Assembly: GCA_037976565.1 (NCBI GenBank)
Contig: CP137668.1
Coordinates: 18,807,714 to 18,871,713 of the forward strand
Length of the DNA: 64,000 bases
DNA from: Mesocentrotus franciscanus
Taxonomy: Eukaryota > Echinodermata > Echinoidea > Camarodonta > Strongylocentrotidae
Reading direction: 5' to 3'
Made by a program: the position numbers and the translations under genes. Each line of letters begins with the position of its first letter. Positions within the stretch are counted from its first letter, which is position 1. Of the stretch, positions 45,923 to 54,758 are shown in pieces. Under the pieces are notes generated by a model. It was not told the origin of the DNA, did not search any database, and saw only the letters and a list, made by a program, of their open reading frames with translations.

Positions 45923-47220
45923 AGAGAGATAGACAGACAGAGACAGACACACAGGGAGAGAGATAGACAGACAGAGACAGACACACAGGGAGAGAGAGAG
46001 AGAGAGAGAGAGAAAAAGAGAAGAAAGAAAGAGACATACAGACATATACAGATGATAGATTATACATGTAGTTAATTACCTGGAGTAATTGACCTCTCTT
46101 TATAGTATATGATTAAGAAACTGATATCAACCAGTGCTATATATTATCAATAATACAAGTAATCATTGGTAGCAAGTGACATCTCAAATGGTCATAATTA
46201 TTTCTATCCATCTTTCTCTATTTGAAATAAAATTGTTTTCTGATTGAATATTCATCACGATTTCTAATATTCTCATTCAATATTCATCAACTGATAAAGA
46301 CATACATCTGATGATGTACAATAAATGTGTTGTACATCTCTTTATGAGTAGTAGATGCATATTTTTACAAATCCCATGATTTAGCCCTAGGCTATGAACC
46401 TTTTGTATACCTCTAACCCACAGAAACCCTCCAACAGTTCCTTCCCTTATTCCCTTATCAATTTCCATACTCTCTACATCCTTTCCTCTTTCTTCTTGCA
46501 TCACTTCTGTCTCCAGAGAGGGCTGCAAGCTTGTCTCTGTTTAGTACCCCATTCTTGTCTATCTTAAATCCCTATCTCTTTTCCTCTCTGAACCTTCTCT
46601 TCCTTTACATCCCCATCACCCCATCTCCCCATCTTTCTCTCTCAACCCCCCCCCCCCAACATCATTTTCTTGTATTCTTCTTCTCTCTCTCTCTCTAACC
46701 CTCTCTCCCGATGCTCTCACTCTTTCTCTCTCTGTCTATCTATCTCTATCCCATCACTCTTTCCCTTTCCCTCTCTAACCGTTCTCTCTCTCTCTTTCTT
46801 TCTATCCTCCTGTCTGTCTCCCTTTCCCCACCGACCCCCCCTCTCTCTCTGTCTATCTATCTCTATCCCATCACTCTCTCCCTTTTACTCTCTAACCATT
46901 CTCTCTCTCTTTCTTCCTATCCTTCTGCCTGTCTCCCTTTCCCCACCGACCCTCTCTCTCTCTCATCCTTCCTCATATTCTCCTTCATTCTCCCCTAGAG
47001 CTCTCTCTTTCTTCTCCCTCTCCCTTTCTATAGCCTTACCTATCCCATCACTTTCTTTTTCTTTCCTTCCCTCTTTCATTCTTCCTACCCCTCTCTTTCC
47101 TTCCCTCTACCTTAAGGAAGAGAGAGAGAGTATATATCTTACCATCGTCCCTTGTTATGCTAGGCTTGTACCACCAGGCTGAGAGATCCTTAACAAAGCG
47201 AACATGTTCTACGCTGGGAT
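25930..47220 (-). CDS. tns: Tensin, C-terminal part (SH2 + PTB), nine exons, 5' incomplete
   Basis: Join on the minus strand: 47220-47143, 45706-45581, 34402-34229, 33314-33285, 29041-28967, 28075-27907, 27373-27305, 26765-26727, 26089-25930. The joined frame codes for 306 residues and a TGA stop, assuming one base is supplied by the upstream exon. The order is SH2 (about residues 8-120, phosphotyrosine-binding arginine in FIVRDS), a linker of about 35 residues, then PTB (about residues 155-295). Tensins are focal-adhesion adaptors that link integrin tails to actin. The SH2 binds phosphotyrosine proteins and the PTB binds NPxY motifs of beta integrins. SH2 directly followed by a C-terminal PTB is diagnostic of this family. 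The tail runs 10 residues past KVML, close to the length of known tensins. All introns are GT-AG. The N-terminal half is not seen here, so I cannot tell whether this is a long (PTEN-like domain) or short tensin. Confidence 0.95.
26727..26765 (-). CDS. tns: Tensin exon: PTB domain, variable loop
   Basis: This 39-base exon is phase 2 to 2. It encodes [13 protein letters not shown], filling the loop between RK and LFGFVARK that in vertebrate tensins is W.KTEGG.PAK. The acceptor is GTTTTGTTGTAG and the donor GTAAGT. It is too short to recognise alone but is forced by phase and by both neighbours. Confidence 0.9.
27305..27373 (-). CDS. tns: Tensin exon: PTB domain, central strand
   Basis: This 69-base exon is phase 2 to 2. 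It encodes [20 protein letters not shown] then ARK, matching the LFFRRHYP...V.FC.LDP..RK block of tensin PTB domains. The acceptor has a long pyrimidine run ending GTTGTACAG, and the donor is GTAAGT. Confidence 0.96.
27907..28075 (-). CDS. tns: Tensin exon: PTB domain, first half
   Basis: This 169-base exon is phase 1 to 2. It encodes [16 protein letters not shown] near its start and [19 protein letters not shown] at its end. [12 protein letters not shown] and VHFKVS..GITLTD.QRK are hallmark blocks of tensin PTB domains. The middle ([12 protein letters not shown]) is more basic than in vertebrate tensins as I remember them. The acceptor is CCCTTCCCAG and the donor GTAAGT. Confidence 0.97.
28967..29041 (-). 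CDS. tns: Tensin exon: SH2-PTB linker
   Basis: This 75-base exon is phase 1 to 1. It encodes [20 protein letters not shown] then HQGA. The LL.QGA ending matches the residues just before the PTB domain in tensins (LLKQGAACNVL). The acceptor is CTCTGAATACAG and the donor GTATGA. Confidence 0.9.
33285..33314 (-). CDS. tns: Candidate 30-base tensin microexon in SH2-PTB linker
   Basis: On the minus strand the acceptor is TTGTTACATTCTAG and the donor a perfect GTAAGT, bracketing 30 bases that enter and leave in phase 1, like both neighbouring exons. Inclusion adds ten polar residues (about [10 protein letters not shown], with the last codon split), and skipping leaves the frame intact. The position matches the variable linker between SH2 and PTB in tensins. 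Splice signals and phase support it; sequence conservation cannot be judged because this linker is poorly conserved. Confidence 0.6.
33625..33690 (-). mobile_element. Possible tRNA-derived SINE head
   Basis: On the minus strand, GGCAACAGACGG resembles a pol III A box and, about 40 bases on, CAGGGTTCATATCCC resembles a B box. The sequence does not fold as a full tRNA. It lies in the tensin intron between the microexon and the linker exon. Confidence 0.35.
34229..34402 (-). CDS. tns: Tensin exon: C-terminal half of SH2
   Basis: This 174-base exon is phase 1 to 1. It encodes [20 protein letters not shown], then [20 protein letters not shown] and [19 protein letters not shown]. The [28 protein letters not shown] and LALP.KLV blocks are characteristic of tensin SH2 domains. 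It is separated from the previous exon by an 11.2-kb intron. The polypyrimidine tract of its acceptor is largely a CT microsatellite (GA on the plus strand at about 34412-34430). Confidence 0.96.
34412..34430. repeat. GA microsatellite forming an acceptor pyrimidine tract
   Basis: On the tensin sense strand this reads (CT)n and lies directly upstream of the CCTTTCCATAG acceptor of the third SH2 exon. Confidence 0.85.
34652..34742. repeat. GA microsatellite with duplicated flank
   Basis: Two blocks of AAAGATGACAAGAGAGAGAG in tandem, about 54 bases apart. The serine/leucine-rich minus frames across it are artefacts. Confidence 0.9.
36515..36979. repeat. 233-base tandem duplication
   Basis: Unit 1 (36515-36747) and unit 2 (36748-36979) both start CATTAATGTAAAAGCAAGGC and contain CACTTGGCAAATGTTCTGGA and TTGCACAAGGACACGACT. 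The copies appear roughly 90% identical by eye. It lies in the large tensin intron. The frames on both strands are not recognisable proteins. Confidence 0.9.
37821..37910 (+). repeat. Short hairpin repeat, copy 3
   Basis: Outer arms TATCATCTGTT and AACAGATGATA are perfect. Inner arms are TTAGAGTCAGAAGGGAGTTA and TTAACGCCCCTCTGGCACTC, and the loop is CTCTGTGTGAGAGTATATGA. It lies in the large tensin intron, antisense to the gene. Confidence 0.8.
38900..39438. mobile_element. TTAA-flanked MITE of a second family
   Basis: Left TTAAAGGTACTATATCCCAT then TTGCAGG; right, inverted, TTAAAGATACTATGTCCCTT then TTGCAGC. The 539-base interior has one 94-codon plus frame (39006-39290) without recognisable motifs. 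Intronic to tensin. Confidence 0.75.
39656..39700. repeat. GA microsatellite
   Basis: (GA)n with a few interruptions. Reads CT on the tensin strand. Confidence 0.95.
42078..42520. repeat. GA-rich purine tract, ~440 bases
   Basis: An almost pure purine strand with GAGAAA/GGGAAA variants and short higher-order repeats such as GGGAAAAGGGAGAGGGAAAA. It produces long phenylalanine/leucine/serine frames on the minus strand, which are not genes. Reads as polypyrimidine on the tensin strand. Confidence 0.95.
43165..43245 (-). mobile_element. Possible tRNA-derived SINE remnant
   Basis: On the minus strand, CTTGGCCTCCTGG (A-box-like) is followed about 30 bases later by GTGTTCAAATCTC (B-box-like). The overall layout is tRNA-like but there is no intact acceptor stem. 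Confidence 0.35.
43336..43742 (-). mobile_element. TTAA-flanked MITE, copy 2 (inverted)
   Basis: Starts TTAAAGGTATAGACCAGTTT and ends inverted CCAGAACTGGTCTTTATCTTTAA. It is the same family as copies at 43964, 54363 and 56813 but in the opposite orientation. It faces copy 3 across 221 bases. Confidence 0.92.
43964..44346 (+). mobile_element. TTAA-flanked MITE, copy 3
   Basis: Starts TTAAAGGTATAGACCAGTTC and ends inverted AAAACTGGTCTATACCTTTAA. It lacks a short segment near the ATATCTATTTGGTCCCAATA region that copies 4 and 5 keep. Intronic to tensin. Confidence 0.92.
44771..45035. mobile_element. Small MITE with AAGGTTCAC ends
   Basis: AAGGTTCAC at the left and GTGAACCTT at the right bound 265 bases. 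The interior has four variants of an AACTTCAAGTTAATTAA word in both orientations. No coding potential. Confidence 0.6.
45040..45549 (+). mobile_element. LINE 3' terminal fragment
   Basis: The end (GTATTTTACATTGCATTTG, TGTATTGTATTTTGTTGGAAA, then ATGAAAAAATAAAAATGAAAATGAAA repeats from about 45513) is typical of marine-invertebrate CR1/L2-type LINE 3' ends with short ATGAA tails. No reverse transcriptase segment is left. The upstream limit is uncertain. It lies antisense in the tensin intron, ending about 31 bases from an exon donor. Confidence 0.55.
45581..45706 (-). CDS. tns: Tensin exon: SH2 core with phosphotyrosine pocket
   Basis: This 126-base exon is phase 1 to 1. It encodes [20 protein letters not shown], then [11 protein letters not shown] and a short polar loop. 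FIVRDS holds the invariant SH2 arginine (beta-B5) that contacts phosphate. The acceptor is CTTTTTTTAG and the donor GTAAGA. On the genomic plus strand a LINE 3' tail ends only about 31 bases from the donor, inside the downstream intron. Confidence 0.96.
45893..46015. repeat. GA/GACA microsatellite with 34-base tandem duplication
   Basis: (GA)n flanks two copies of AGATAGACAGACAGAGACAG followed by ACACACAGGGAGAG. Intronic; the flanking open frames are artefacts. Confidence 0.95.
46640..47110. repeat. CT-rich tract with ~118-base tandem duplication
   Basis: Two copies of a block beginning CTCTGTCTATCTATCTCTAT and ending CCTTTCCCCACCGACC lie at about 46728-46845 and 46846-46957. It is the only long tract in the gene that reads purine on the tensin strand. 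It sits just downstream of the first SH2 exon's donor. Confidence 0.9.
47143..47220 (-). CDS. tns: Tensin exon: start of SH2 domain
   Basis: This 78-base exon enters in phase 1 and leaves in phase 1. It encodes [20 protein letters not shown] followed by ITRDD, matching the start of tensin SH2 domains (WYKPxISRxxAI). The acceptor on the minus strand is a pyrimidine-rich tract ending CTTTCAG, and the donor is GTAAGA. It is the most 5' exon I can recognise; the exon before it must end with one codon base (G would give Asp). Confidence 0.93.
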
Positions 47221-47499
47221 CTGAAAGAGTAATGAGAAGGTAGAAACAATGACTGTAAATAAATGCATTATTCATTTTGATAAACTGTTGAGTTTTTTTA
47301 TTGCTAAAAACAAGAGAGACTGCTTTTGATAATCAACTTGACTAAAATATTTATGGTTATGATACAGCCAAAGAAATAGGAAGACATATATTATTAAGCT
47401 ATTAAAAACATTTAAATTAAACTTTGAAAAAACAAAAACAAAAAAATATATCGAAACCAAGACTATCCTCCACCTCATGTCCGCATAATAACTAAAAGC

Positions 47500-47705
47500 T
47501 TGTGATGACTGTCATCACCATCCTCATCATAGCGATGACCAACACAATTGACCATCAAAACTTCATCCTTCTCTTCTCTTCATCAGTCATCAACATAATC
47601 ATCATCATAATCACTATCATCCTCACTACCTTGCACCACCATCATCATCATCATCATCATCGACATCACCATCATCACCGCCATCATCACAATCACCAAT
47701 TCATC
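47500..47705. repeat. CAT/ATC trinucleotide-rich repeat
   Basis: Imperfect (CAT)n, densest at 47636-47690. The histidine-rich plus frame is an artefact. Confidence 0.9.
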
Positions 47706-47974
47706 TTATGCCTATTATAATTTTTATGTAACTTTTCGAGCTACTGGTTACGACTTGTTTTGAATAAAAAACATGGTTACAACTTTGCACTGTTTTTAAC
47801 AAAGATTTAAGAGTGGGATTTCATGACTTGATAAGAATTATTTGTTGGCCCGACCTGTGAATATTGGAGCTCAGATAAAATCATCCAAGCACATATAATA
47901 ATCATCCATATCCAGACAGCCTACCACCTACGTTATCACCCAAAATAATTCCATTACTCCTATTACTTCCATGT

Positions 47975-48175
47975 TAACAGCTCCGGAATCGATGGCAATT
48001 TACGGGAGCGCCTCACTCTTTACGAGAATTCACCCCGGAAAACAAAGAGCGGAGATCGCCTATGAATGTCTTTGCGTGTAATATTGGACTCAATAAATCT
48101 GGCCCGTTTTGGGTTCGATGATCGTAAACTGACAGAGAGAACCAATAAAGAGATGGGGCTGCATAGGGCACCGTT
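47975..48175. promoter_or_regulatory. CpG-enriched patch upstream of the first visible tensin exon
   Basis: About 200 bases with a CpG density well above the surrounding sequence (CTCCGGAATCGATGG, ACGGGAGCGCC, CCCCGGAAAAC, GAGCGGAGATCGCC). It lies 0.75-0.95 kb 5' of the first recognisable SH2 exon on the gene's strand. It could be an internal promoter for a short tensin or a repeat remnant; nothing decides between these. Confidence 0.2.
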
Positions 48176-51100
48176 ATTACTTATCAATCAAACTGTTTAT
48201 TCGTAGCTAGGAAGGCCAAAAATGCTCTACATTTAAGAGGTTTGTTTTGAAAAGAAGGTTGATACCCGGTAGTTATTCTACATGTTAATCCTGAGCTGCA
48301 GTTGATGAAGAAATATTTAATATCTCTTGAATCAGCTGCTTGAAAACATTTTTCATGACTAATTAAATTTTATGCTGTCTTCACATAAAAATGTACAACT
48401 CCTCCCTGTAAATTGATTTAGAGGGAACCTTTAATAGGTTGAACAGGGCATCGAATGTGTTTAAGGAGAATTAATTAATGTCATGGACTCCTTCATGCAT
48501 AAATGTCAAGCTCCAACAAACACCAATCTATTAAATAACTTCTATAGTAATATGAGTTATACTACAATGAGATAAATTAAAGTGATTTCAACTGTCTTAT
48601 ATATACCCACTTTGTATTTCTGAACGTTACACATTATTTTATGATTCTTGAGAAATATACCTAAACATACCTAAATAGGGCACAGGAAAATAATGCATCT
48701 TAATTACAATTAACACCAGCTAAATAAATTAGATGCATAGTACAAGGGAACCTCGTTATTAAACACCTCTTATCGAGCTTTCATGGGCCTACAAAAATTA
48801 TAATATAGATTAATTTTCAACACATTAAGCCATTATCTTCTCCCCCAATACATTTTTATTTGCTCAATTTTAACTGCTGCATAACAGTAATGAACTTGAA
48901 TCCAATTTATATGTACACAAAATTGTGAAATTACTCCTCTTAACTGACTTTTATCAACCATGTAATAATTGTAAGTAAATTAAATACATGCATGTTTATT
49001 TGAATAGAGATTAATAACATAATTTCTCTTAATATCTTATGATTTCCACGTACTTCAATAAAACTTAACAAACACGAAGACTAAAAAATAATCTTAGAAG
49101 TGAAAAGTAAAATGGAGCCTTGATCATGGATTGAATCTACAAATGATAAGAATTGAACTTTGAATTAGCGTCAAGTTCTGACGATCGCTTTACCACTATA
49201 TGGCGAGTGTGAAGTTTCCACACGAAGAGTTGCGGTGATTTTTGTTGGTATTTGTGAGGAAGTTTGTGGGTCACTGTGTCAATACAATGCATCTCTGATC
49301 TATCCTAAACAAACTAAGTCATATTAAAGGGATAAGTCAATATTGACTGAAGCCAGAGAACGTGTTTACTCACTTCTTGAAAGCTAATTATCATTCATTT
49401 CTTAGTCTCAAGCTAAGACCTTGACTTATGGTCAGCAAAAATTGAACAAAATGGTACAGTTGTCCAAATGTCTTTACTGGTGTATGTACATGTATGTTCA
49501 TTACTTCCATGGCTTCTATTTCATATTAACATTTCTGACATAACCCTTTTCAAACATCATACTTATGAACTGAATTTCTGTTATTGAAGTTTTAAATCCT
49601 TTCTTTATAATGCAATCCTCTCTTTACAAATATCTGGGTATGGATTTCATCAACTTGTACAATATAAAAGCTATAATGAAATGTCATACTAAGTCTGTTT
49701 GGCTTTTCAACATTTGAAGTGTTAAATAGATTTTTCATAGAAGAATACAGGTAGCACAAGCCTTTAATAATATTCTTCACTTTTTTATAATAAAATATCT
49801 ACCTGGTCTAGAAAGTCAAGACCACAACCATGGACTATATCAGACTCAAAAAGCAGGTCAACCAAAAGTTTGTTTGTTGTATTTTATAGTTTGTTTCCAT
49901 GGAGACGGATATAAATTGGTTATAATCGTATTTCGAGTGTGGTCCTAATGAATTTTCTATGAGATAAGACACAATACATTATGAAACAACTTCATACTTG
50001 ACACTTGACAGCTATTCCGACTCAAAAGCTCAAAAGCTCAAAACTTTTGAATCATTTTCTCATTCTAGTCTTTCTAGTAAGAAAACATAAACCTTGAAAC
50101 AACAGAAAACGACCTGATAAAATCTTGTCTGGAGATGAGAAAGCAGAGACAAATTTCTAATCCACTTTTTCAATAAAAGAATGCATGAAAATGTAGACAG
50201 TAGAAATACAGTAGAGTAATTCAATACAGAGTTTAATACGTAGAATTATGATGCCCTTTTGATTGTGCTCCTGCAAACAATACGCTTCAAGGAAATGGCA
50301 ATTTTATACAATATTAAATTATCTTCTTTATCTTCTTTGATGGCAATGATTTTGCTCTCTGAAACCCAATTTTACATAGGCCTATATAAAAGCCTATAAA
50401 TTCATGCTGTGTAGTTTAAATAACCATGAAACTTTTGAAAAATCAGCCATAAGAGGTTATAATCAACTGGAATTTCTTTGAAATTACCCTCATGAACTGA
50501 CATTGATATTGACAAGTTTGAGATCTACTTGTACCAAAACATGAATAGAAGTTTAATCCTATTCATTGAAAATGAACCTTTAGTTTCCCCTAACTGGGGT
50601 GTTTCACAAAGACTAAGATCGACTTTAAGTTGGACTTATTTATCATGTCAAAATGTTAAATGGAACCTTTTAACATTTTCAGTTACTAACTACATTGTAG
50701 GATCTACACAACTTTAAGGACTAAAATATTAACAAGCTAAATTATTCTGTAAAGTTGGATGTTTGAATGTGAATACAGATTAAAGTATACGTTTTAAATC
50801 CTTAAATCCCCATTCTATAAAATGCATCATATGTGTATTTTTCCCTTGGGATATACTTTGAAGTGCTCTCTTAATAACTTTTAAATTATCACTTAGGCCC
50901 ATTTACTCACACTATGAGATTCAAATCAGGGGTAAAAACTCACTTCTTTGCCCCCTGCATATAAATGGGATGTATGAAATCAATTTTCTGAATCAATTTA
51001 TTAATGTTATTATTCAACTCTTTATATGCCACACAAATACTCTCTGTATGCCACATTGCAATTATCGTGGGATAGATATACCAAAGGCTTCAAAATTATT

Positions 51101-51730
51101 TAATTGTTCCCAGTGCAAGATTAATCTATACCAGTGTTAAAAGGGTTGTCATGATGGAGTCAATCAAGAGTGGAAATAGGTACTTTTGCAAAACCATTGT
51201 GCTGCACAAAGCAATCCTTCCGTCAATTGGTGCCTATTGTTTTGTGCAAAAATTGCATATGTGGCAAATGAGTGACCTTGCAGAGAAGGTGAAGAAAGCA
51301 AACAAAGGGTTACAAAAGAATTTGATTTGATAATCTAGATTTGGACCTTGATCAGAATATTAACAATTACATTTAGTAAGATTTTTTTTTTCCACTTAAA
51401 AAAACAAGATTCTGATCGCAACTGTAAAATCTAATATGAATCTCACAAAATGAAACATGTGTGAAAAGCCTTACAGTCAAAGATGTACTAAAGATATACG
51501 TAATGCACAATCAGAAATTTTGCAGGTTTCTTCAGTACTAGGGTAGGATTAAATAAGATTAAAAAGGGCAAACTATTCAGCGAAATAGACCATCCAAATC
51601 TCTTTTCTCAGTCAAGACAAGGATAAATCCCTGAACCAAAACCACAGGAAAGAGGGGCTGATGAGTCATATCATTTCAAAGATTAAAAAGAAAAAAAAAT
51701 TGGCAAAACACCTGAGAAAAAGAATGATTA
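48176..51730. other. No gene seen
   Basis: AT-rich intronic or 5'-flanking sequence. At about 50590-50700 the words GGTGTTTCACAAAGACTAAG and GACTTTAAGTTGGACTTAT look like part of a dispersed repeat, but no partner end was found. Confidence 0.4.
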
Positions 51731-51734
51731 GGAG

Positions 51735-51915
51735 AAAGACGGAGAGAGGGGGAGAGAGAGAGAGAGAGGGAGGGAGGGAGGGAGGGAGGGAGAGAGAGAG
51801 AAACAGTGGAGTGAAGACTTTCTTTTTATGGTTTTTTCTGTGGTTATTCTCTTGTATAAGTTAATTCCTGGATCAAACTGGAGGGGAGAAAGTCTAGGAG
51901 ATAGAGAAAAGAAAA

Positions 51916-51959
<44 letters not shown>

Positions 51960-51978
51960 ACACACACACACGCACACA
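51735..51978. repeat. Two GA microsatellites, the second joined to CA repeats
   Basis: (GA)n/(GGGA)n at about 51745-51800 and (GA)n-(CA)n at about 51918-51978. Serine/leucine or arginine/glutamate frames here are artefacts. Confidence 0.95.
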
Positions 51979-52228
51979 TGCACACACAAAGAGGGGATGT
52001 AAAGAGATACAGAAAGAAAAAAGAAGAGAGGGGAAAAATCAATTTGTCATGTTTATCTGTGATTTGTTTCCTTTTGTAAGTTGTTTTTTTATCATTTAGA
52101 CCTAACTGGCCTTTAGTTACAATAGAATCACCCCTATTTTAACATTCTACACTTCTAAGTTTTCCAGAGTCCCTGAAGGACTATTGAAAAATTAGACTAT
52201 TCATGAGGCACTCCACAACGGACCAACG

Positions 52229-52273
52229 GATAGTCTAACCAAGGAGTTACTAGCTCCTTGGTCTAACACTATC
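52229..52273. repeat. 45-base imperfect palindrome
   Basis: GATAGTCTAACCAAGGAG, TTACTAG loop region, CTCCTTGGTCTAACACTATC. The inner 9 base pairs (ACCAAGGAG/CTCCTTGGT) are perfect. Confidence 0.8.
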
Positions 52274-53280
52274 TCATGTTTAAATAATACAAGTCATGTA
52301 ACTTGATGTAAGAAAGGTCACTTCAGAAAAAAAAATACATTAATTTTCCACACAAAAACGATGGAGAAAAGAATGTTGCACAACGCTGAGAATGTCTGGA
52401 AGGTATCCAAAAGCTTGGAGTGGTGACTCACACACAAAACCTGGAAGGACAGGTCACTGAACTGAAATACATTTGTATATCCAGGGCATAATTACAATTC
52501 ATATTCAAACCATTACAAACCATTCTCTCCGACATCAAAGTAGAAGCTGAATTTCATTCAACTCGTGTTCTTTTCTTGCCCCCATTTAATAAATTCAAAT
52601 TCAAAATTTAAAATTCTCCAAAAGTTTTGTCCAAATGACTTGCCATGCTATGACTTCCAGAGTATAACCAATTAAAAATGAACAAAATCTCAACAACAAC
52701 AACAAAATGAAAAAAGAAAATGCTTCTCGAATAAATAACAATCCTACACCTTCAAGAATGTGTACAAATCATCATAATATCATTCACTTAGAAACTTAAA
52801 TATGACGTAATAATGCTACTAATACTTCAGAAGTTATACAAGTACTATTAGCTCAAATTGAAATTTCAAGTCAATGCTGCATAGTACCCCTAAGTAATTA
52901 AAAAAAAAGTATTTCAATAGTTTCATTAAAATGATAACCTACATCCTTAAGAGCCTTTCATCTCCAACAGCTAGCTCGTTCATGAAGTAAACTGATTATA
53001 ACTACAAGCACTCTCAGTTCTTGGTACTGGTAGGTGCATCACATCACTCACTCTACGTTCCAAGAATCCCTGCCTATCATCATCACCCCATGAAAAACAA
53101 GGTACTAGGAGCTCTCTCTTCAACATTTCACAGAATTCTGAAAGCTTGTTAAATGCATTGTAAAATGTAATGTAGGAGCCATAACCCATTGTATATTAAA
53201 TCTGTCAGATAGTGTACATAAATGTCTTAACATAAACTGTATACATGGGAGGGTAAGGTAGTTATGCATTATTATTATTT
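52274..53280. other. No gene seen
   Basis: AT-rich sequence. The minus frame at 52980-53189 is mildly protein-like but has no motif I recognise and no splice context. Confidence 0.4.
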
Positions 53281-53366
53281 TGTCTGTTTTTGTCTGCAAG
53301 AATGGGGGCGTTACCTCTGTGTTAAAGGATAGGAGTCAATGTCCCTCTAGCCCTCAACAGACAGAC
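53281..53366 (+). repeat. Short hairpin repeat, copy 4
   Basis: Left AAGAATGGGGGCGTTACCTC, loop TGTGTTAAAGGATAGGAGTC, right AATGTCCCTCTAGCCCTCAA. Outer TGTCTG / CAGACA words extend the pairing. Confidence 0.65.
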
Positions 53367-53905
53367 GATAATAATAAAAAGATTGTTAGGCTCATAAAGA
53401 AAATTTAGGAGGAAAGACAGACAGGCAAACAGTCAATCCCTAATCCTTAAACTTGTCAAAGATATTGCTTGTAATCCTCTCTTAATCCAATATTACGAAT
53501 AAACAAGATGAATTCAAGTTATTCCAAGACCCTTTGTAATTGGATGAGGCTGGTAAGGATTTGCGGTAGCAGCAACATGGCTTACAGGCTGAAGCACTCT
53601 GCATTACAAACCTGTATTACCCGATGCAATAGCATTGATAAGAATTAAACCAATAGATTTGTAATACCTTTTAGAACATCTGAAGACGGATTGTGATAAG
53701 ATGTCTCATATTGAAATATATAAATCATTTTGAGAGAAAATGTTAGATTCTTGATATCAGAGTGTCAATACAGAGATAAATTGTGTGCATATAATCTTTT
53801 ATTTATCCCTATAAATAAAAGATAAAGCAAAAAACTTTTCTTCTTTTGGTTTAAAATGTGCAAGCTTTGGCCCGACATAGAAAGTGTTTACCGTATGTCA
53901 TCTAA

Positions 53906-53974
53906 TGAGAGCCAGAAGGGTGTTTACTCTCAGTAATGTGCTACGTGTTAATGCCCTAATTCTAGTCCTCAACA
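53906..53974 (+). repeat. Short hairpin repeat, copy 5
   Basis: Left TGAGAGCCAGAAGGGTGTTT, right TTAATGCCCTAATTCTAGTC then CTCAACA. It lies about 540 bases from copy 4, in the same orientation. Confidence 0.7.
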
Positions 53975-54362
53975 TACAAAACAGTCTGTCAACTTCTATG
54001 CAGTATATAATACCATCTCCATGTACTCTGTGTGTGGCCTTCAACTTTCATGAGAAAACAAACAAATGATAAGCAATCTCAAACATTTATATTATTACAA
54101 ATGCTAACAAAACAACCATATTTCATCTCCTACTTGATAAGCTCTTACCTTCAAATTTTATCTTTGACTGATGTTTATGTATACTACAGCCAGGTGGGAG
54201 TAACCATAATCTGATGATCGTTTATGAAGTCGAGCACATCTTCTAATTTGATACCGTTATAACAATTTATTATCATCATTTCTCTACCAGCATATCTTTG
54301 ATTAACAATAATTTTGTCATTATATTCATCAAATTACAACCCCTCCCTCAAAATCATCCTGT

Positions 54363-54758
54363 TTAAAGAGAAAGACCAGTTCTGGTCATGTGATTGCATT
54401 GTGAAAGAAACAGTGTGGAATCGATCAGAAAGGGTTGATCATTTAGCATACAAGTATTGGTGTGTACTGCTAGGTTCTGGAATCATCAAAATGATAAGAA
54501 ATTTGGCCCAGTCTTGGTAAAGTTACAAGCATTGTACACAGAAAGATGTATATGGGACTACGCGACCACGTGCGCGATATCTATTTGGTCCCAATAGATA
54601 TAATAATTTACCAAATATATCAATTAGTAGGGCGGTTTCCGGCAAAATTTGTATCATCACGTATTAGTCAAAACATATTCTTTCACATGATTGGTAATGA
54701 GAGCTTCCATTTCATTTTTTGATAGAGGGGTGTTTCCAAAACTGGTCTTTACCTTTAA
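54363..54758 (+). mobile_element. TTAA-flanked MITE, copy 4
   Basis: Starts TTAAAGAGAAAGACCAGTTC and ends inverted AAAACTGGTCTTTACCTTTAA. Nearly full-length (396 bases) and very similar to copy 5. Confidence 0.93.

Noticed and set aside
46670..47182. 170-codon serine/leucine/proline-rich plus frame
   Set aside because: CT microsatellite with tandem duplication, and it overlaps a tensin exon on the other strand.
52980..53189. Minus frame of 69 codons
   Set aside because: Moderately protein-like but without motif, splice context or match to a family.
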